Counted from the first letter of the stretch, positions 46,431 to 59,279 are shown. The stretch is DNA of 64,000 nt from Paguma larvata (GCA_030068075.1 CM057841.1:37551030-37615029), one strand, 5' to 3'. Notes: a model not told the origin generated them from the letters alone. Program-made: numbers and translations.

Positions 46431-49400
46431 ATACTATCAATGGAAGCATCTTGTGTAGAAGGGCAAAGTGCATCTTTCTCAAGAAGCATCATCAGTACAT
46501 GACATTGTTACTATGAAACATAAGGAAATAGCAAATGTCAGTGCTAAGCTAGTAACCACAAGGAAGAAAGCAGGCTGTGAGCAGAGAGGACTTAGATCAT
46601 ATGTTTCCTGGCTACACCTCAGAGCCAGCATTAGTGGCCCAGTGTTGATGGTATTGATTCATCTTAGTGAGAGACACCAGAAACCAGAATCTTATGGGAA
46701 ATCCCTCTATTTTTCAACATTAAGACAGAGTAATATGGTTTAAGGACAGAACGGGGCAAAAAAATAATAAACTGAAAACAGACAAAAGCAAAACATGTAG
46801 TTGGATAAATTTTAGCTGCACACTTCTCATCAAGCAGCTTTTGCTTTAGGCATAGGGCTGCTGATGGATTGTTCTAAACACTTGAGCCAAATGGCACCTG
46901 TGCTGCCCATCCAGGCTTGGCCTGAGTGTATATCCTTATTAATCATACCATAAAACCAGTTTGACTTGAGATCTATTCAGTCATTAGAATAAATTGTGTG
47001 GCATAGGGAAAATGACTTGCATTTTCTGAGCCTTGGATCATTAGTGAAATTTTGAGGACAATGGAAGATGTTTGAAAGTATTGCTAAGAGTCCTTAGCAT
47101 CATTCCAAGTCTAGCATCACCCCTTTTCCTTTCATTTATTTTAATTTCTCTATGTTTTTCTATATTTTTATTTAAACTGAGATCGTAAGCATGTTTCAGC
47201 CTTTTGCAAACTACTATACAGTCAATGGGTACAGACCCAGGAGAAAAGTAAAAAGTCTAGAATTTGGAGACTTTCTCTTCCAACGGATGGTTGACATTTT
47301 CTAAAACGTTAATGTTTCTCAGATGCTGACTATATTGAATAGTGGCTGTATTCAAAAAGAGATTGCACTTAAATGATTTTAGAGCTCCTGGCAACTTGGT
47401 TCTCTAATCTTGCTTTTGGGTATTCGTCAAAGATTTTGAACATGTATGATGATCGCAAGATGTTAGATGACACGAAGGCCTTTTGGATCTATAATTATAC
47501 TCCTACAAAGGGCCTTCTTCAGAATTTTTTTTTAGGACATGATAAGGCAACAGTAGGAAAAATAATAAAACAATAAAAAAATAAACATTAATTTGTTGGA
47601 TTTTAGAAAATATTTGCAGTAGATAGAACAAAATTCATAAAAAAGAATCTCTGGGTCCAATGGACCCTTAATGGAAGTCAATTCTGCTTTTTGTGGAAGC
47701 GTCTACAATACATGGATTTTTCTCGGGCTTCTATCAGCATGCCTTAGAGCTCTTAAAAAGCTGAACATTTTTAAAGTGGAGTATTAAATTTGGTATAACC
47801 AAAATTTAGACTCTAAGGGAAAATGTCAGATGGGAACACAGAACTTCTGTATCAGTCAAATCTATTTTAATATCAAAACTAGGAACTCACTGAAGCTTGC
47901 TCAATTATATATGTGAGAACATAGTTTCAATAATATTTTATAGCTTTTGGAACAGAAGTACAACCAGGCTTTACAGGGACCAGAAGCAGAAAGCTGATAA
48001 GCACTCTCTGTGTCTCAGGACATGTTTCTGCTGTGTTGCAATGTCTTTTCTCACTGCTGAGCTGGTTTCTCTGTGTTCATTCTCCACCACCACATGACCC
48101 AGTAGAGCAGACATGCTTTAGACGGTTTCACCGCTTCTCCTTCCTCCTACCTTTTGTCCCTTCAGATCCTGATCCAAGGAAAATCTTTGTAAAGTTCAGT
48201 TTTAATTCTCAAATCGGAGAATCAGATTTCCTTACTCGAAACTCCTGAATTTTCTCATACATAAAGTTGTGGAAGATGGAGGATATTTGGAAGTGATCTC
48301 TCAGCTCTAAGAATTCTTCAGTTTGTTTTTAATATCCCATCTCACAGTACTGGTGCGATGAAATACATCTGTGTCAGATGTTATTTGCTTGTTCTTAAAG
48401 AGAGTTTATATATTTATATTTTACTATATGATATCTGTTTATTTTTATTAAGTTATAACAGTAAAATATACACATGCATGCCTACACACATATATGCACA
48501 CATGCACCTATATGTGCCTTTTTTAAAGTTGAAAAATCTTTATTACACTTTTTTGTGGAAAACCAATATTTTGGGCAGAAAATATATTGTTGGTAGGACA
48601 GTAGCCTAAGAGAGTCTAAAATTAGTCCACTTATACCTTTTTAGATCACCACTGTATTTATCCAAAATAGCCATAGATTACCCAGAAAAGACATGTTCTG
48701 AAGGATTAACCACACAATGAATGTTTCCCTATACAAGTGTAAGTTCCTCAGTCAGTTATATGAGACATTCCATGACTATGGGAAGAGAGAACTGAGAGCC
48801 TAGGGACATCCACATCGTGTATTAACAGTCAAACACTCTCCCTTTACTAGATTTATATTTTACAAGCCACTTTCCTAGGTCTACATTTCCCCATTTTAAA
48901 AACGAAATGGTTAAAATGTTTATCACTTAGGAATTGTCAAATTGAAAGAAATCTGTGTTCCTGTTTTTAACAATATTGCCTTCATGATTCAATATTCCAT
49001 CATGAAACTTCTTATCCATTTGGGTATATATGCTTTTCTCACAGTAGATCATTAAAATAGTCCTGGTGGGATCAAAATGAGAACTTGAATATATAAATTT
49101 GCAAATATACGATATGCCACATGTTTAAAATTTGCCCCCCTTGGCCTACTTCCCAGTCCTTTCTAAGCTTATTCTGTGTATTTCTTATTTCTCAGAAAGC
49201 TAATCTTTGTAGACTATCCACTGAACTCCCTTGCCTTCTCATTTCAGTTGCGTTCAGCCTGTGGAGATTCCATAGTAGGGGAGAGAAAATGCAGGCTCCT
49301 TTCCTGCTGAGCTGCACTTTGGTAATGATCTTTTCTACCAAGAGCCACAACTCCTGACAGGCAATATTCTCACCAAGGTTTCAACGTTGGCTGTTGTAAA

Positions 49401-49680
49401 TATGCACAAGAAACAAATCTTTTTAGAAATTATAGATAACTGTGTAAATTATTCAGTGCCCTGGCAGAAAAGCAGGTGCCTTAAAAACTTGAAGAGAGTT
49501 TAATAAAGCATCTGCTTCTTCCAGGACAAGTACCAATTCACCCAGGCTATCATGTCATTTCAAATAAATATTACTTGTTTCTCGTGCATATCTACGCATT
49601 CTACATTGGTCAGAGCTGATAAGATAGACTGACGTGGTAAGGATGCAGGAAAATAGACTCGATTGATAGAACAATAAATT
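46431..49680. other. Unique DNA with scattered diverged repeat text
   Basis: No supported gene. A weak MIR-like phrase lies at 46995-47080. The stretch 49120-49380 reads like an old, unassigned interspersed repeat. A CA/TA-rich tract lies at 48468-48515. Open frames at 46468-46743, 47373-47576, 47897-48248 and 48358-48609 have no domain. Confidence 0.4.
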
Positions 49681-50115
49681 TATACAATCTCTTTGGAGGT
49701 CAATTTGGCAATATCTATCCAAAATAAAAATGCACATATATTTTCTCTGAGCAAAGACACTTTGGAATTTTCCTACAGATGTATATACATTTGTTTTATA
49801 TATTTACACATATCTATAAGTAAAGGAAGGTTTTCTCTGCATTTGTTGGTAAGAAGAGCATTAGACTCAAAATTAACTAGATATTCATCACTAGGAGCAT
49901 AGTTAAATTAAGGAAAAGTAATCGAAAACATTCCATTTATATTTTAAAAATTCAGTATACTCACCTTCTGTAAAATAAGTGCAAAAAATCAATTTTTCTA
50001 TGCAAGGGATAGGAATATAAAATATCCTGGTCGTATGTGGGGTTCTGTTTCAGGAAATGACTTTTTCATTGAATACGCTTTTGCACTTTTAATGTTTATT
50101 TGGTGCAAAGTTTAC
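49681..50115 (+). mobile_element. Old L1 (L1M-type) 3' fragment
   Basis: Diverged ORF2-end text: 'gaggtcaatttggcaatatc', 'aaaataaaaatgcacatata', 'ttttcctacagatgtatata', 'gttaaattaaggaaaagtaa'. The 3' border is vague. Confidence 0.6.
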
Positions 50116-51774
50116 TTTTGCTATTTTTTAAAGCTTCTTAACATCCACTGAAATGACCTAGAAGGTGATTTATAAGCAGAAGGTAAAATATGCAATATTA
50201 AACACAATTAAACACAAATAAAAACAAAAAGTTCAAGATGAAGATGTTGGATGTTTAGCTAGGCACCATGAGTAGCTCAGTGAATTCTGTTCAGAAACCA
50301 CAGAGCAATTTGTAGGTGTATGGAGGCACCAGTTTGACTCAAATTGACTTTATATTATACATCAAATTACTTGCATAAGATGACTTATGCAAGAGATGAT
50401 GACTGTTAAATGGATGAATGTTAAAAGTTTACTATGCTTTCATTGGAGTAAACATTAATCGAGGCACTCTGGGTGCACACAGTACACACTTACTTCCACA
50501 GTCAAGAATTTAGTAATGTTGGGTCCAAGTGCAAGGTTCTTTTTGACAGTCTATTCAAATGGTACTTACCCTATCACTCAAACTTGAGGTAACAGTTAAA
50601 AGTTGATCTTCTCCCTTTAGTCTGCAAGGGGCATTAATTATAGCTCTGACCACTAAATCCATGTTGTATGTTTAACAATTACTTTTGGATTTTTTTACAG
50701 TAGCTATGAATGCTCATATTCATTTTGTTCCCAATATATTCATTACCTAGTTCTATGGAACCATTAATATATGTTACTTCAATTCTCCCCCAAACCTTTG
50801 AGCACTTATATTTGCAAACTAATGTGCTAGACACTATGAGAATATAAAGACAAATAAGATACATTCCATCCACCGTCATGAAATTTATGTCTAAGATGAA
50901 AGGATGTGAGAGATCGTAAAATCAAATTGTCAAATGCTACAGAGAGAATCTATGGACTAGTTATTTCATTACTCTTTTAGTACCTGGCTTTGGATTGTTT
51001 ATTAAATAAAAATATATCTAAACTGAAATCTTGTATAGCTTTCCAGTGAATGTTTTATAAGAGTCTTAGATATAAATATATGCTGTTAATAGAGAATTCC
51101 ATATACCTCACACCCTTTCTGCTATTGTTAAATCTTACATTCCATGATACATTTGTCACAGTTAACTAACCAATATTGATAAGTGAAGACCAACTGAAAT
51201 CCATAGTTATTTCAGATTTCAATAGTTTTTACCCAACATTCGTTTTTTTGTTCCAAGACCCAAAGTACTACATTAGATGTACTTACCAGTTCTCCTTACA
51301 CTCTTCTAGGCTGTGATAGTTTCTGAGGCTTTTTAAAAATTTTCGATAACCAGAAAACAAATAAAATAAAATATTTGATAACCTGGAAATTTGGGGGTAA
51401 CTGATAAGATTTTTATAGAATGTCTTTCAGCTGGGATTTGTCTGTTATTTCTTATTATTAGACTGGTGTTCGGATTTTTAGAAGAAAGATCACAGTAGAT
51501 GGGAAGGGAAAGTAGATTCTCATTAGATCATATTAAATGCACATAGTGTTTATATGACTTGTCACTGCTGATGTTAGCATTGATCCATTGGCTGTTGTAG
51601 TGCTTGTTAGGTTTATCTGATGTAAAGTTACCATTTTTCTATTTCCATTCTGTACTTTTGGAAGGAAAGTATAACACAGTGGGAGTTATGCTCTACTTCC
51701 TGGAGGGTGAAATATCACCGTGCTTTACTTAGAATACTTCTATATTCTTTTCTCTTTTCTCCTTTCTCCAATTT
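50116..51774. other. Unique AT-rich non-coding DNA
   Basis: No gene and no nameable repeat. The minus-strand frame 50679-50879 is not recognisable. Confidence 0.4.
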
Positions 51775-53345
51775 TTTTTTTCAGAAATTCTCTCACTTAT
51801 TTATAACAGTATAGACTCATGGATACTTATTTTATACTTTGGGTTATAATCCAATATGACTTTATTTATTTTGTTGTTCAGATTATTCTAGTTTTGCCGT
51901 TGGAAACTCTTTCAATTGGCTTCTGTAACCCTTTGCCAAGCTTCCATCATTGTGTCTGTATGTTTTGAACACTTCCTTCTTTTCTAGAATTATAAGATGC
52001 CCCAGAATTATTTTCCTAGTCTTAGAATCAGCCATTTCTCCAAGGGTTCTGTTTTTTTGGAAAGTGGTATTAGAAACCAACTCCTAGACATAAGTGTGCT
52101 CGTTGCTCCTGAAATGTTTTTGCTTCTCACAACTAACAGAACAAGGGGATTTGTGTGTATATGCTAACCCACATATATAAACAAATCAATAGATGTTTCT
52201 TTACCCATATTAAAGTGAACATGAGTTTAAGCTGATATTTCCCCTCTAAACCATTTTTACAGATCCCTTGTCTCTTGCCATCCTTGCTTACCTATAACCT
52301 CTCACAGCTGGAACCTGGATCCCACTAGCCACCATTTACTTAATTCTTCAATTACAGTAGACAAATATTGCAGTTTTGGGAAATGTTAACCCACACCAGT
52401 GTGGGAAGGGGACTTAATCAACTAGAGTACAGTGCTTCTGTAGTTCTGTTTGCCTATATTCTTACAGATTCCACTTACTTCCAAAGTTACTTAGACAGCC
52501 TCCTTTTCCCCACTCCATCGTTGGGGTTGTTTATATATTTCTATTATGGTTTGGTTCCCTGGTTACATTCTTTTTTAAAATATAAAATGTTTATTTATTT
52601 ATTTATTTTGGGGGAGAGAGAGAATGAGGGAGAGGCAGAGAGAGAGAGAGAGAGAGGGAGAGAGAAAGAGAATCACAAGAAAGCTCCATGCTGTCAGTTT
52701 AGAGCCTCCTGTGGGGCTCGAACTCACAAACTGTGAGATCACGCCCTGAGCTGAAATCATAAGTCAGATGCTTAACAGACTGGGCCACTCAGGTGCCACC
52801 ATTGGTTACATTCTATATTACGTTCCGAGATCCCTCAAGCTCCTAAATGATTTTTTCATTCTAATATGCATACATTAGGATTCATTCTTTTGCTATGAAT
52901 TTCAGTGGATTTTACAAATATAGTCTTGTTTCACCAATACAGTATCATATAGAACAGTTTTGCCACCCTAAAAAAGTCCCCTGTGCTTTGTCTATTTAAC
53001 CTCTCCCTTCTGATCCTTGGCAATCACTGATCAGTTTACCATCACTATAGAGTTGTTTTTGTTTTTGTTTTTCCGCAATGTCATATAGATTGAATATATA
53101 GTATATCACTCTTTTCACTTAGGATTAGTCATTTAAGATTCATCCATGCCTTTGCATCGCATGAGAGATCATTCCTTCTTATCACTAGCTAGTATTCTTT
53201 TGTATGGATATACCACAGCTGTGTTTTTTTTTAATCTATTTACTTATGAAAGACACCTTTTTTGCTTCCTTTCTTTGGTGATCATGAATGAAGCTGCTAA
53301 ATATACTCTCGAAGTTTTTTGTGTGAACATTGCTTTACTATTTTC
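51775..53345 (-). mobile_element. L1M 3' end, antisense, split by a SINE
   Basis: A long inverted L1 3' region: 3' UTR text at 51775-52365 ('ataatccaatatgactttat', 'tctttcaattggcttctgta', 'gaatcagccatttctccaag') and more UTR/ORF2-end text at 52815-53345 ('agttttgccaccctaaaaaa', 'ccttggcaatcactgatcag', 'aatgaagctgctaaatatac'). The carnivore SINE at 52572-52802 interrupts it. No open ORF2. Confidence 0.75.
52572..52802 (-). mobile_element. Carnivore SINE, antisense, inside an L1
   Basis: Inverted tail (TTTA)n, long (GA)n middle at 52612-52672, inverted B box 'ggggctcgaactcacaaact', inverted head to 'gccactcaggtgccacc'. Perfect 12-base duplication TGGTTACATTCT at 52560-52571 and 52803-52814. 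The 122-codon frame 52368-52736 runs across unique, L1 and SINE text and is not a gene. Confidence 0.95.
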
Positions 53346-54734
53346 TCTTATTTTTATTCTTAGATAAAACCTTGAACTTGAAGAAATTTTCTTGGTATTT
53401 CATTGTATTTCACTTCTAATACAAGTGAAATACATAAAATAGTTCTTTAGTTGCTTATTTGTCTGACTACAGATGCACTTTAAATTCAAATTCTACCTTA
53501 ATAGGTGTCTGTTCTAATCCAATCTTTTATCTTATCTCCCATTTGATGTACTGATGGTAATTACCTATTTTATTGTCTGTCAGTCAGTTTTATGTAGTCG
53601 GACACTGGTAGTTTCGATCAGACAGAATGCTTCTCATTTCTCTATTAGATTTCCCAGCAGAACTTTTTTGAATGGTTTACTAAACCCTAAATAAATTACA
53701 CCTTCTGAATTGGTTTCCAACTGCAACAAGAGTAAAGGAGAGCTATCAGTTATATCTGACATGCTCCAGTTTTATTATCAAATGCTATACGTCAGCCAAC
53801 AGACACTATGTCTCCAAAAAGAGGCCTTTGGTACATTCATTAAAACAGCTATGAATGTTGATGTATTCTAAGTAAAAGGGTAATTTTTTTAAATGTGTCT
53901 GGACAAACATTATCTGGGTATGAGTAATCCTGGCCTTTATCTTCTCTCTTCTGTGAAGAAGAATCTGGCTTTATCTATTTACCTTGTTTGTTCCCGTCCC
54001 CACTCTCTGCAAAGTATTTTGCTGGTCATTTCTTGTTGGCATTTTGATGCAGAATCTGGAGACAGAGAAGAGGCAGAAAAAGAACAAATGTTATGGTTAG
54101 AGAAGACACAAAGACACATGAAGTGCTGTGGATCAGAAGAAAGTGATGAGGAGAAATAGATTTTGAAAAAGATTCCCAACATCATGCTCAAGAAATGGAA
54201 GTAAAACCTTTGGGCTCCCTTGGAATTATTTCTGCCTTCCTTGTAGTGTTTTGTAGAATGCTATTGTGCCCTGAGTTTGGATCAAGTGGTCTACAGCTTC
54301 AAGGAGGTTGCAGAAGTATCTATCTCATGCAGTCAGAGCATACACAAACATGTGTACAAACGCAGCAGTAGCGACAGCAAATACAATCACAGCAAGGATA
54401 ACCTAGGTTGGTGCAAAATGCACCCTTACATGAAATAGCAATTTGAGGTGAATTTCTGAGTGATTTGGTTTAAAAAGTATTTTTAAGAACTAACATCATT
54501 AGGCATTTCAGGGCTAGAATTAACCACTTTGGGAACTGGAGGATAAGAAAAAAAAGCCCTTCTCAACTTTGTCCAATCTGTTGCTATTTTGCTAGTCCAT
54601 TCTTTAGGCTCTGGCCCACACTCTTTAATGAGACATCATAAAAAGAGAACACAATAGGAAGTCCAGAGTTGGCTCGGGTCAAGTTCATGGGGTCCCTGAC
54701 TTTGCAGTATGTTGACAGAAAATGCACAAGACAG
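53346..54734. other. Unique non-coding DNA
   Basis: No gene. A perfect 12-base inverted repeat lies at 53404-53434 (finding). Open frames 53893-54159 and 53979-54191 overlap on opposite strands and carry no domain. Confidence 0.4.
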
Positions 54735-54880
54735 GATTAAAGGGCTCTGAATTCTAGTCATGGTTCTTGTTCGAAAGAACTCAGGGACCAAGTCACTTGA
54801 CTGCTTGACCACTGTGGTCCTCAGTTTTCTCATCTGTAAAATGATTTCAAACAAGGTGATCTCTATGTCCCTTGGACATA
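54735..54880 (+). mobile_element. MIR SINE
   Basis: Core wording 'accaagtcacttgactgctt', then 'ggtcctcagttttctcatct' and 'gtaaaatgatttcaaacaag', the classic MIR centre. Diverged at both ends. Confidence 0.75.
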
Positions 54881-55002
54881 ACATTCTGTCTCTCTGTCAT
54901 TTAAGCACTTTGAAGTAACCAGAACAGAACTGGAAACCAAAGGATCTGACTTCTATTCCCACATGTACTGTTTATTTGTAGTCAATGAATAACAACCTTC
55001 AT

Positions 55003-55205
55003 CAGGAGTCTGCAGACTCCCCACCATGAGCCAGATCTGGCCACCTGCCTCTTTATAAATAATCTTTTGTTGGAACACAGATTCACTCGTTTGTTTACAT
55101 ATTGTGTATGGCTACCTTTGAACTCCAATATCATAAATGAGTAGCTACAAACATAGAGCCTGCAAACTCCTGCCCTTTACAGAAAAGTATCTTGCCAATC
55201 CCTAA
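55003..55205 (+). mobile_element. hAT-type DNA transposon, non-autonomous
   Basis: Terminal text 'caggagtctgcagactcc' at the left and 'cttgccaatcccta' at the right are eroded inverted ends. Internal phrases 'cttttgttggaacacagatt', 'cactcgtttgtttacatatt' and 'gcctgcaaactcctgccctt' belong to a common mammalian hAT MITE. Family name not assigned. Confidence 0.7.
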
Positions 55206-55849
55206 TCTGTAGAAGTGTTTATTTCTTCATCTGCAAATGGATGAAATCATACATGTTTTGACTAAGTCATTGAACTGTTGTGACAATAATTGGGGAAAAT
55301 ATGAGTAAAAAATAACTTGGGATACTGCAAATGCTGAAATATTTTGAAAATACGATTTATTTCAGAGGATGAAGCTGGTCATGCATTGTTATCCTTTCCA
55401 TGCTTCATGTACTTGCCTATATTTCTCCTCACTGCCAGATCTGCCCTTAATAAATATGCAAGGCCATTGACAAAATTATACATGGAACATACTGGCCACA
55501 AGCCTGACCCTTATTCAAAAGCCTAACCTACTTCTCTTGCATCCCAACCTGTAACCCACATCTTAAGGAGCTGATGCATATACATGCGATCATCCCAGCT
55601 TACATTATATTATCTACCCATCTACTACTAATAGTAGCCCCTTGGCACAGCTTTGGGGAAAAGGTCTGCACAGGTCCTTGAAGAAGGCTGAAGTCTCTGT
55701 AAGAAACAATAAAGTTAGCTGGGGTACAGAGCAGGATGGCCTAACTCCTAGAAGGGACCAGTTCCCTGGGTCTCATTGCCAGCAGCACTGCTCGCTCCCA
55801 CCTCTGTCTGGTCCAAGTTACTGGTAGATCTTGTGTAGAAAATTGTAGG
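55206..55849. other. Unique non-coding DNA
   Basis: No gene; open frames 55344-55526 and 55642-55827 are not recognisable. The text at 55490-55560 has the look of L2 but is too weak to call. Confidence 0.4.
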
Positions 55850-56257
55850 AGTCTCCTAACTATCCTTTTCATAAATATTTACCCCTCCTATTCTATTTTT
55901 AAACCTGCAGGCAGAGTGGTGATTCTGAAAATCAAAATATCTCTCAGCCACACCCTACCTTCATTATCCTAGGAATAACAAGAAGACACTAAAGGTTTTA
56001 AAGACACAGGCAAAAATGTGTATGTTCTAGCACCTGTCTATCACCAACATCAGCCCATCCCTCTTCCCTCTGTGTACTAACCGCGCTGCCCTTAAAGTTT
56101 GCTAATAGTGCCATGTTTCTCCTAGCCACAGAGTTTTCATACATGTTGTTTACTATAACTGGAATGTTACACCCACATATACTACATTTGCCTTGGTTAA
56201 CCCTTGCTCTTCTCTCAGAACTTCTTGACTAGGTCAGTACATCTTTTATATATGCAT
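55850..56257 (+). mobile_element. L2 fragment
   Basis: L2 3' coding and UTR wording: 'caggcagagtggtgattctg', 'gttttcatacatgttgttta', 'ctggaatgttacacccacat', 'ctcttctctcagaacttctt'. Diverged; no open frame. Confidence 0.5.
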
Positions 56258-56420
56258 TTCTTTCAACCATAGCTGCACATTACTCTTCTTAAATACCAAT
56301 GCCCAGGCCCCAAATGTGGCCAAAAATCAGGCTGATGAGGGTAGAGGAGCAGGCTTCGGTATTATTTACAGAGTTCTTCAGGTGATTCTAATTTGTGGAC
56401 AGGTATGAGAATAGCTGTTC
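56258..56420 (+). mobile_element. hAT-Charlie MITE (MER5/MER20-like)
   Basis: Palindromic layout: 'ttcaaccatagctgcacatt' at the left and 'aggtgattctaatttgtgga' with 'gagaatagctg' at the right are inverted relatives. The centre 'aatgcccaggccccaaatgt' fits this group. Confidence 0.65.
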
Positions 56421-56512
56421 TATATATTCTTTTCTTACAATGTGCATGTAAGTCTCCTTTATAGTTATATAAATCACAAGAAAAATCTGGAAATATAGCA
56501 AACATCTGTCTT

Positions 56513-56734
56513 TTTTAAAAAAAATTTTTACTGTTTATTTATTTTTGAGAGAGAGAGACAGAGCATGAGCGGGGGGGAGGGGGAGCAAAAGGAGAGGGAG
56601 ACACAGAATCTGAAGCAGGCTCCAGGCTTTGCACTCTCACACAGAGCCAGACTCGGGGCTTGAATTCACGAACCATGAGATCATGACCTGAGCCAAAGTC
56701 GTACACCCAACTGACTGAGCCACCCTGGCCCCAT
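56513..56734 (-). mobile_element. Carnivore SINE, antisense
   Basis: 'tgtttatttatttttgagag' inverted tail, G-rich tract at 56570-56585, inverted B box 'ggggcttgaattcacgaacc', head 'gagccaccctggcccca'. Flanks GCAAACATCTGTCTT (56498-56512) and GCAAATATCTATCTT (56735-56749) match at 13 of 15. Confidence 0.95.
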
Positions 56735-56749
56735 GCAAATATCTATCTT

Positions 56750-57802
56750 ACTCTTGTGTAAACTCCATGAGAGCAGTGTCACCCCCTTATTCTTTGATTA
56801 GGCATTGTTAAAGTATCTTCTATGTAATAGACTCTATTCTATTTGTTGGAGATGGATCAGTGAGCAGTATCTTCATGTTTCTAATCTTGCAAAATTTACA
56901 TTTGAAGGTTTTGTAGGGTTTCAATATATATTTGATGGATGACTGAATAAATATTCTTATGTAATCATGTTTCTTTCCCTAGGAATTTAATATTTCCTCC
57001 ATCCTGAGATAACTCCTCATTTTCTCCAAAATACTTAGAGCAAAGAAGTTCTGAGCTGAGCTTTTTGAGCACTTTAAGTAATTGTTCAACTTCCTGCTTT
57101 ATATTGTCTTTTATGACAGTCTGGATTTCTTAATTATTGCATTTTGTCTTTCTCTGTAGCTCAGATAATAAAACTATAGTCTGGCTCACTATTCTTCAGA
57201 CAGAAGGAAAAATAAAAAAAGCTTTCTGTATTATTTTGTGACGTTGCTACGTCACTATTTCTCTCTGTCTTTGGAAATAAATTGTTGGCAGATATGCAAT
57301 TTCTTCTGTCTGCTTCTCAGAACTGTTGGCGACATGTCACCTGTTCCAGAATATTTTTATATTCAAGGCACAATTCAGACCTCAGGAAGAATTCTTTACT
57401 GATTTCTTCCAGTCATTAATCACTGCCTACTGCCTCACTATTAGGGAAACATCTCAGTTTACACATGTGCATTCAATTAAGGGTTGATTGTTTCAGTTTA
57501 TGAATTATCTAGCTACTTTGTTGTTGTTGTTGTTTTTCCCTCTGCATCCTCCGCCCCCCCCACATCAATTCTTAGTTCCTAACTCAATTCTTCATGGAGT
57601 TTTGTCACAGAAGGTACATGGTGAGTGGAAACAAGTAACAAAAAAAATAATAATAAAGTTAAGTATAAAGGTCTCTGTTAGTAAATCTACACAAAAATTT
57701 AGGGATATCCAAGCAATTTGTTATGGGATAAATAAATTACACAATCATTACATCTTCTTCTGTTATTCCTCCTGTCCCTCAGCTTAATTTCTGAAAAAGC
57801 AG
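56750..57802. other. Unique DNA containing a CRE-like palindrome
   Basis: No gene. Contains the 18-base inverted repeat at 57238-57255, a (GTT)n tract at 57521-57535 and C8 at 57554-57561. The open frame 57488-57787 runs through the simple repeat and is not recognisable. Confidence 0.4.
57238..57255. promoter_or_regulatory. Paired CRE half-sites, inverted
   Basis: GTGACGTTGCTACGTCAC: perfect 7-base arms around TGCT. Each arm holds TGACGT, the CREB/ATF half-site. Two CpGs are kept in AT-rich DNA where CpG normally decays. Binding is inference only. Confidence 0.3.
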
Positions 57803-57935
57803 CATAGTGGAATGAGAAATTGCAATAACCTGGCAGTAGACAGTGTGGCTTTGAATCCTGACTCTGACACGTAATAGTGGTCTTAGCCAAATATCTGAGA
57901 CTCCATTTCTTTATCTGTGAAATCAATTAATGTCA
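57803..57935 (+). mobile_element. MIR SINE
   Basis: 'gcatagtggaatgagaaatt', 'tgtggctttgaatcctgact', 'ctgacacgtaatagtggtct', 'gactccatttctttatctgt': a MIR head and core in order. Confidence 0.75.
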
Positions 57936-58645
57936 TGACTTTCTATTCCAAGGAGAAATTAGTGCGTTATAATAAGATCACTGATTTGGAAGCCCGGTGA
58001 TAAACATGTAAGAACACGCTACTATACAGATTCACAAAACTTAAACCAAATCAGTTTGTGTGTTGGTAAGCTAATATCACTATATTGCTGCCTAAAAACC
58101 CACCCCGAAGTTCACTTACTTAAAATAATCGTCCTGTGCCCTTATGGATCTCTGTCCCGTGATTAGGAAGGCTAATTCTACTTTCCTGTAGAGTTTATAT
58201 TGGGTTCCAGCCTGAAGGTGGAAATCATTTAAAGTTCTGTGCATCAGAGTGGTGGCATATTTAAACAACAACAAAAGGCATCTATTATGTTGGTAAACTT
58301 AAGAGTGATAAAATGGACTTAAATTTCATGGTGGCCTCCTTGGACCCACACCTTGCAGAGGGTACATGACCAGGATGCTAGAGTGAAGTTCACCTTCTGC
58401 AGAAGAGGTTGGCAAGAAAAGTTTTCTGGTACAAAATTATTTCCTAGATAAGAAGAAATAGGATCTCTTTGTCTCTTAGAGATAGCCTCCTGAGAGACAG
58501 GTTATCGAGATTTCTGGTCGTCTCTATATTTATTTACCTATCCTTTAAATAGATTGTTTTTAGTTTATAAATTTAGCAAATGCTTATGCATTGCCTGTTG
58601 TAAGCCTCTCTAATGAAGTGCCATTAAAATCTCCAACCCGATGTT
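57936..58645. other. Non-coding DNA, partly old repeat text
   Basis: No gene. The block 58060-58330 reads like a diverged medium-reiterated repeat that I cannot assign. Confidence 0.35.
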
Positions 58646-59245
58646 TAACTTAGGTTACTGTTTTTATATTATTTGGTAAAATTTCTTTATATATTCTGAA
58701 ATAGAGCCCTTTTTTATTATATTTTTTACAAAACTTTTTCCCACTCCCTTAATATACATCAAATGATTAGGCATTGGCATTTTTAATGTAGTCCAATGTA
58801 TACATATTTTACCTTTTGATTGATACTCTTGGGTCCTGTTAAGAAGAAAACTTTACTTATCTCAAGGTCATAGACTTTGTTTAGCCATTTATCCAGTAGA
58901 AGCTCTGTTATTTCAGATCTAAAATCTACCTATAACTCATTATATACTTGTATCAGAGGAAGTATATGTGTGTGTGCATAGTACAAGATAAGTGGTGATC
59001 AAATTCCATGTTTTTTTTTCATTTTAAATAATGAATTAATCTAAATACAATCATGAAAAATGTCATCCCTTTCCCACCCTTTTGAAAAGTTATCTTTGTC
59101 ATGAAAAAGTATCTAGGTATGCTGGTTTATTTCTGTCTCTTCTATTTGACCTTATCCTTGGGCCAACACCATTCTGTCTTAATGGTGCTACGTTACTTCA
59201 GTCTTGATATCTGACCATCTAAGTCCCAATAGCCATGTGCTTCTT
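58646..59245 (-). mobile_element. L1M ORF2 internal fragment, antisense
   Basis: Inverted ORF2 text in order: 'attatattttttacaaaact' to 'cactcccttaatatacatca', 'ctcaaggtcatagactttgt', 'gtatctaggtatgctggttt', 'ccaacaccattctgtcttaa'. Heavily diverged. Confidence 0.6.
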
Positions 59246-59279
59246 TAAAAACATCTTACCTATTTTTCACTTTTCATTT

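Noticed and set aside
50255..50300. Possible SINE head ('ctaggcaccatgagtagctc')
   Set aside because: Only about 25 bases resemble the head; no B box, CT region or tail follows.
52368..52736. 122-codon frame
   Set aside because: It runs across old L1 text and then the SINE GA tract, giving a low-complexity RERE-type end. No domain.
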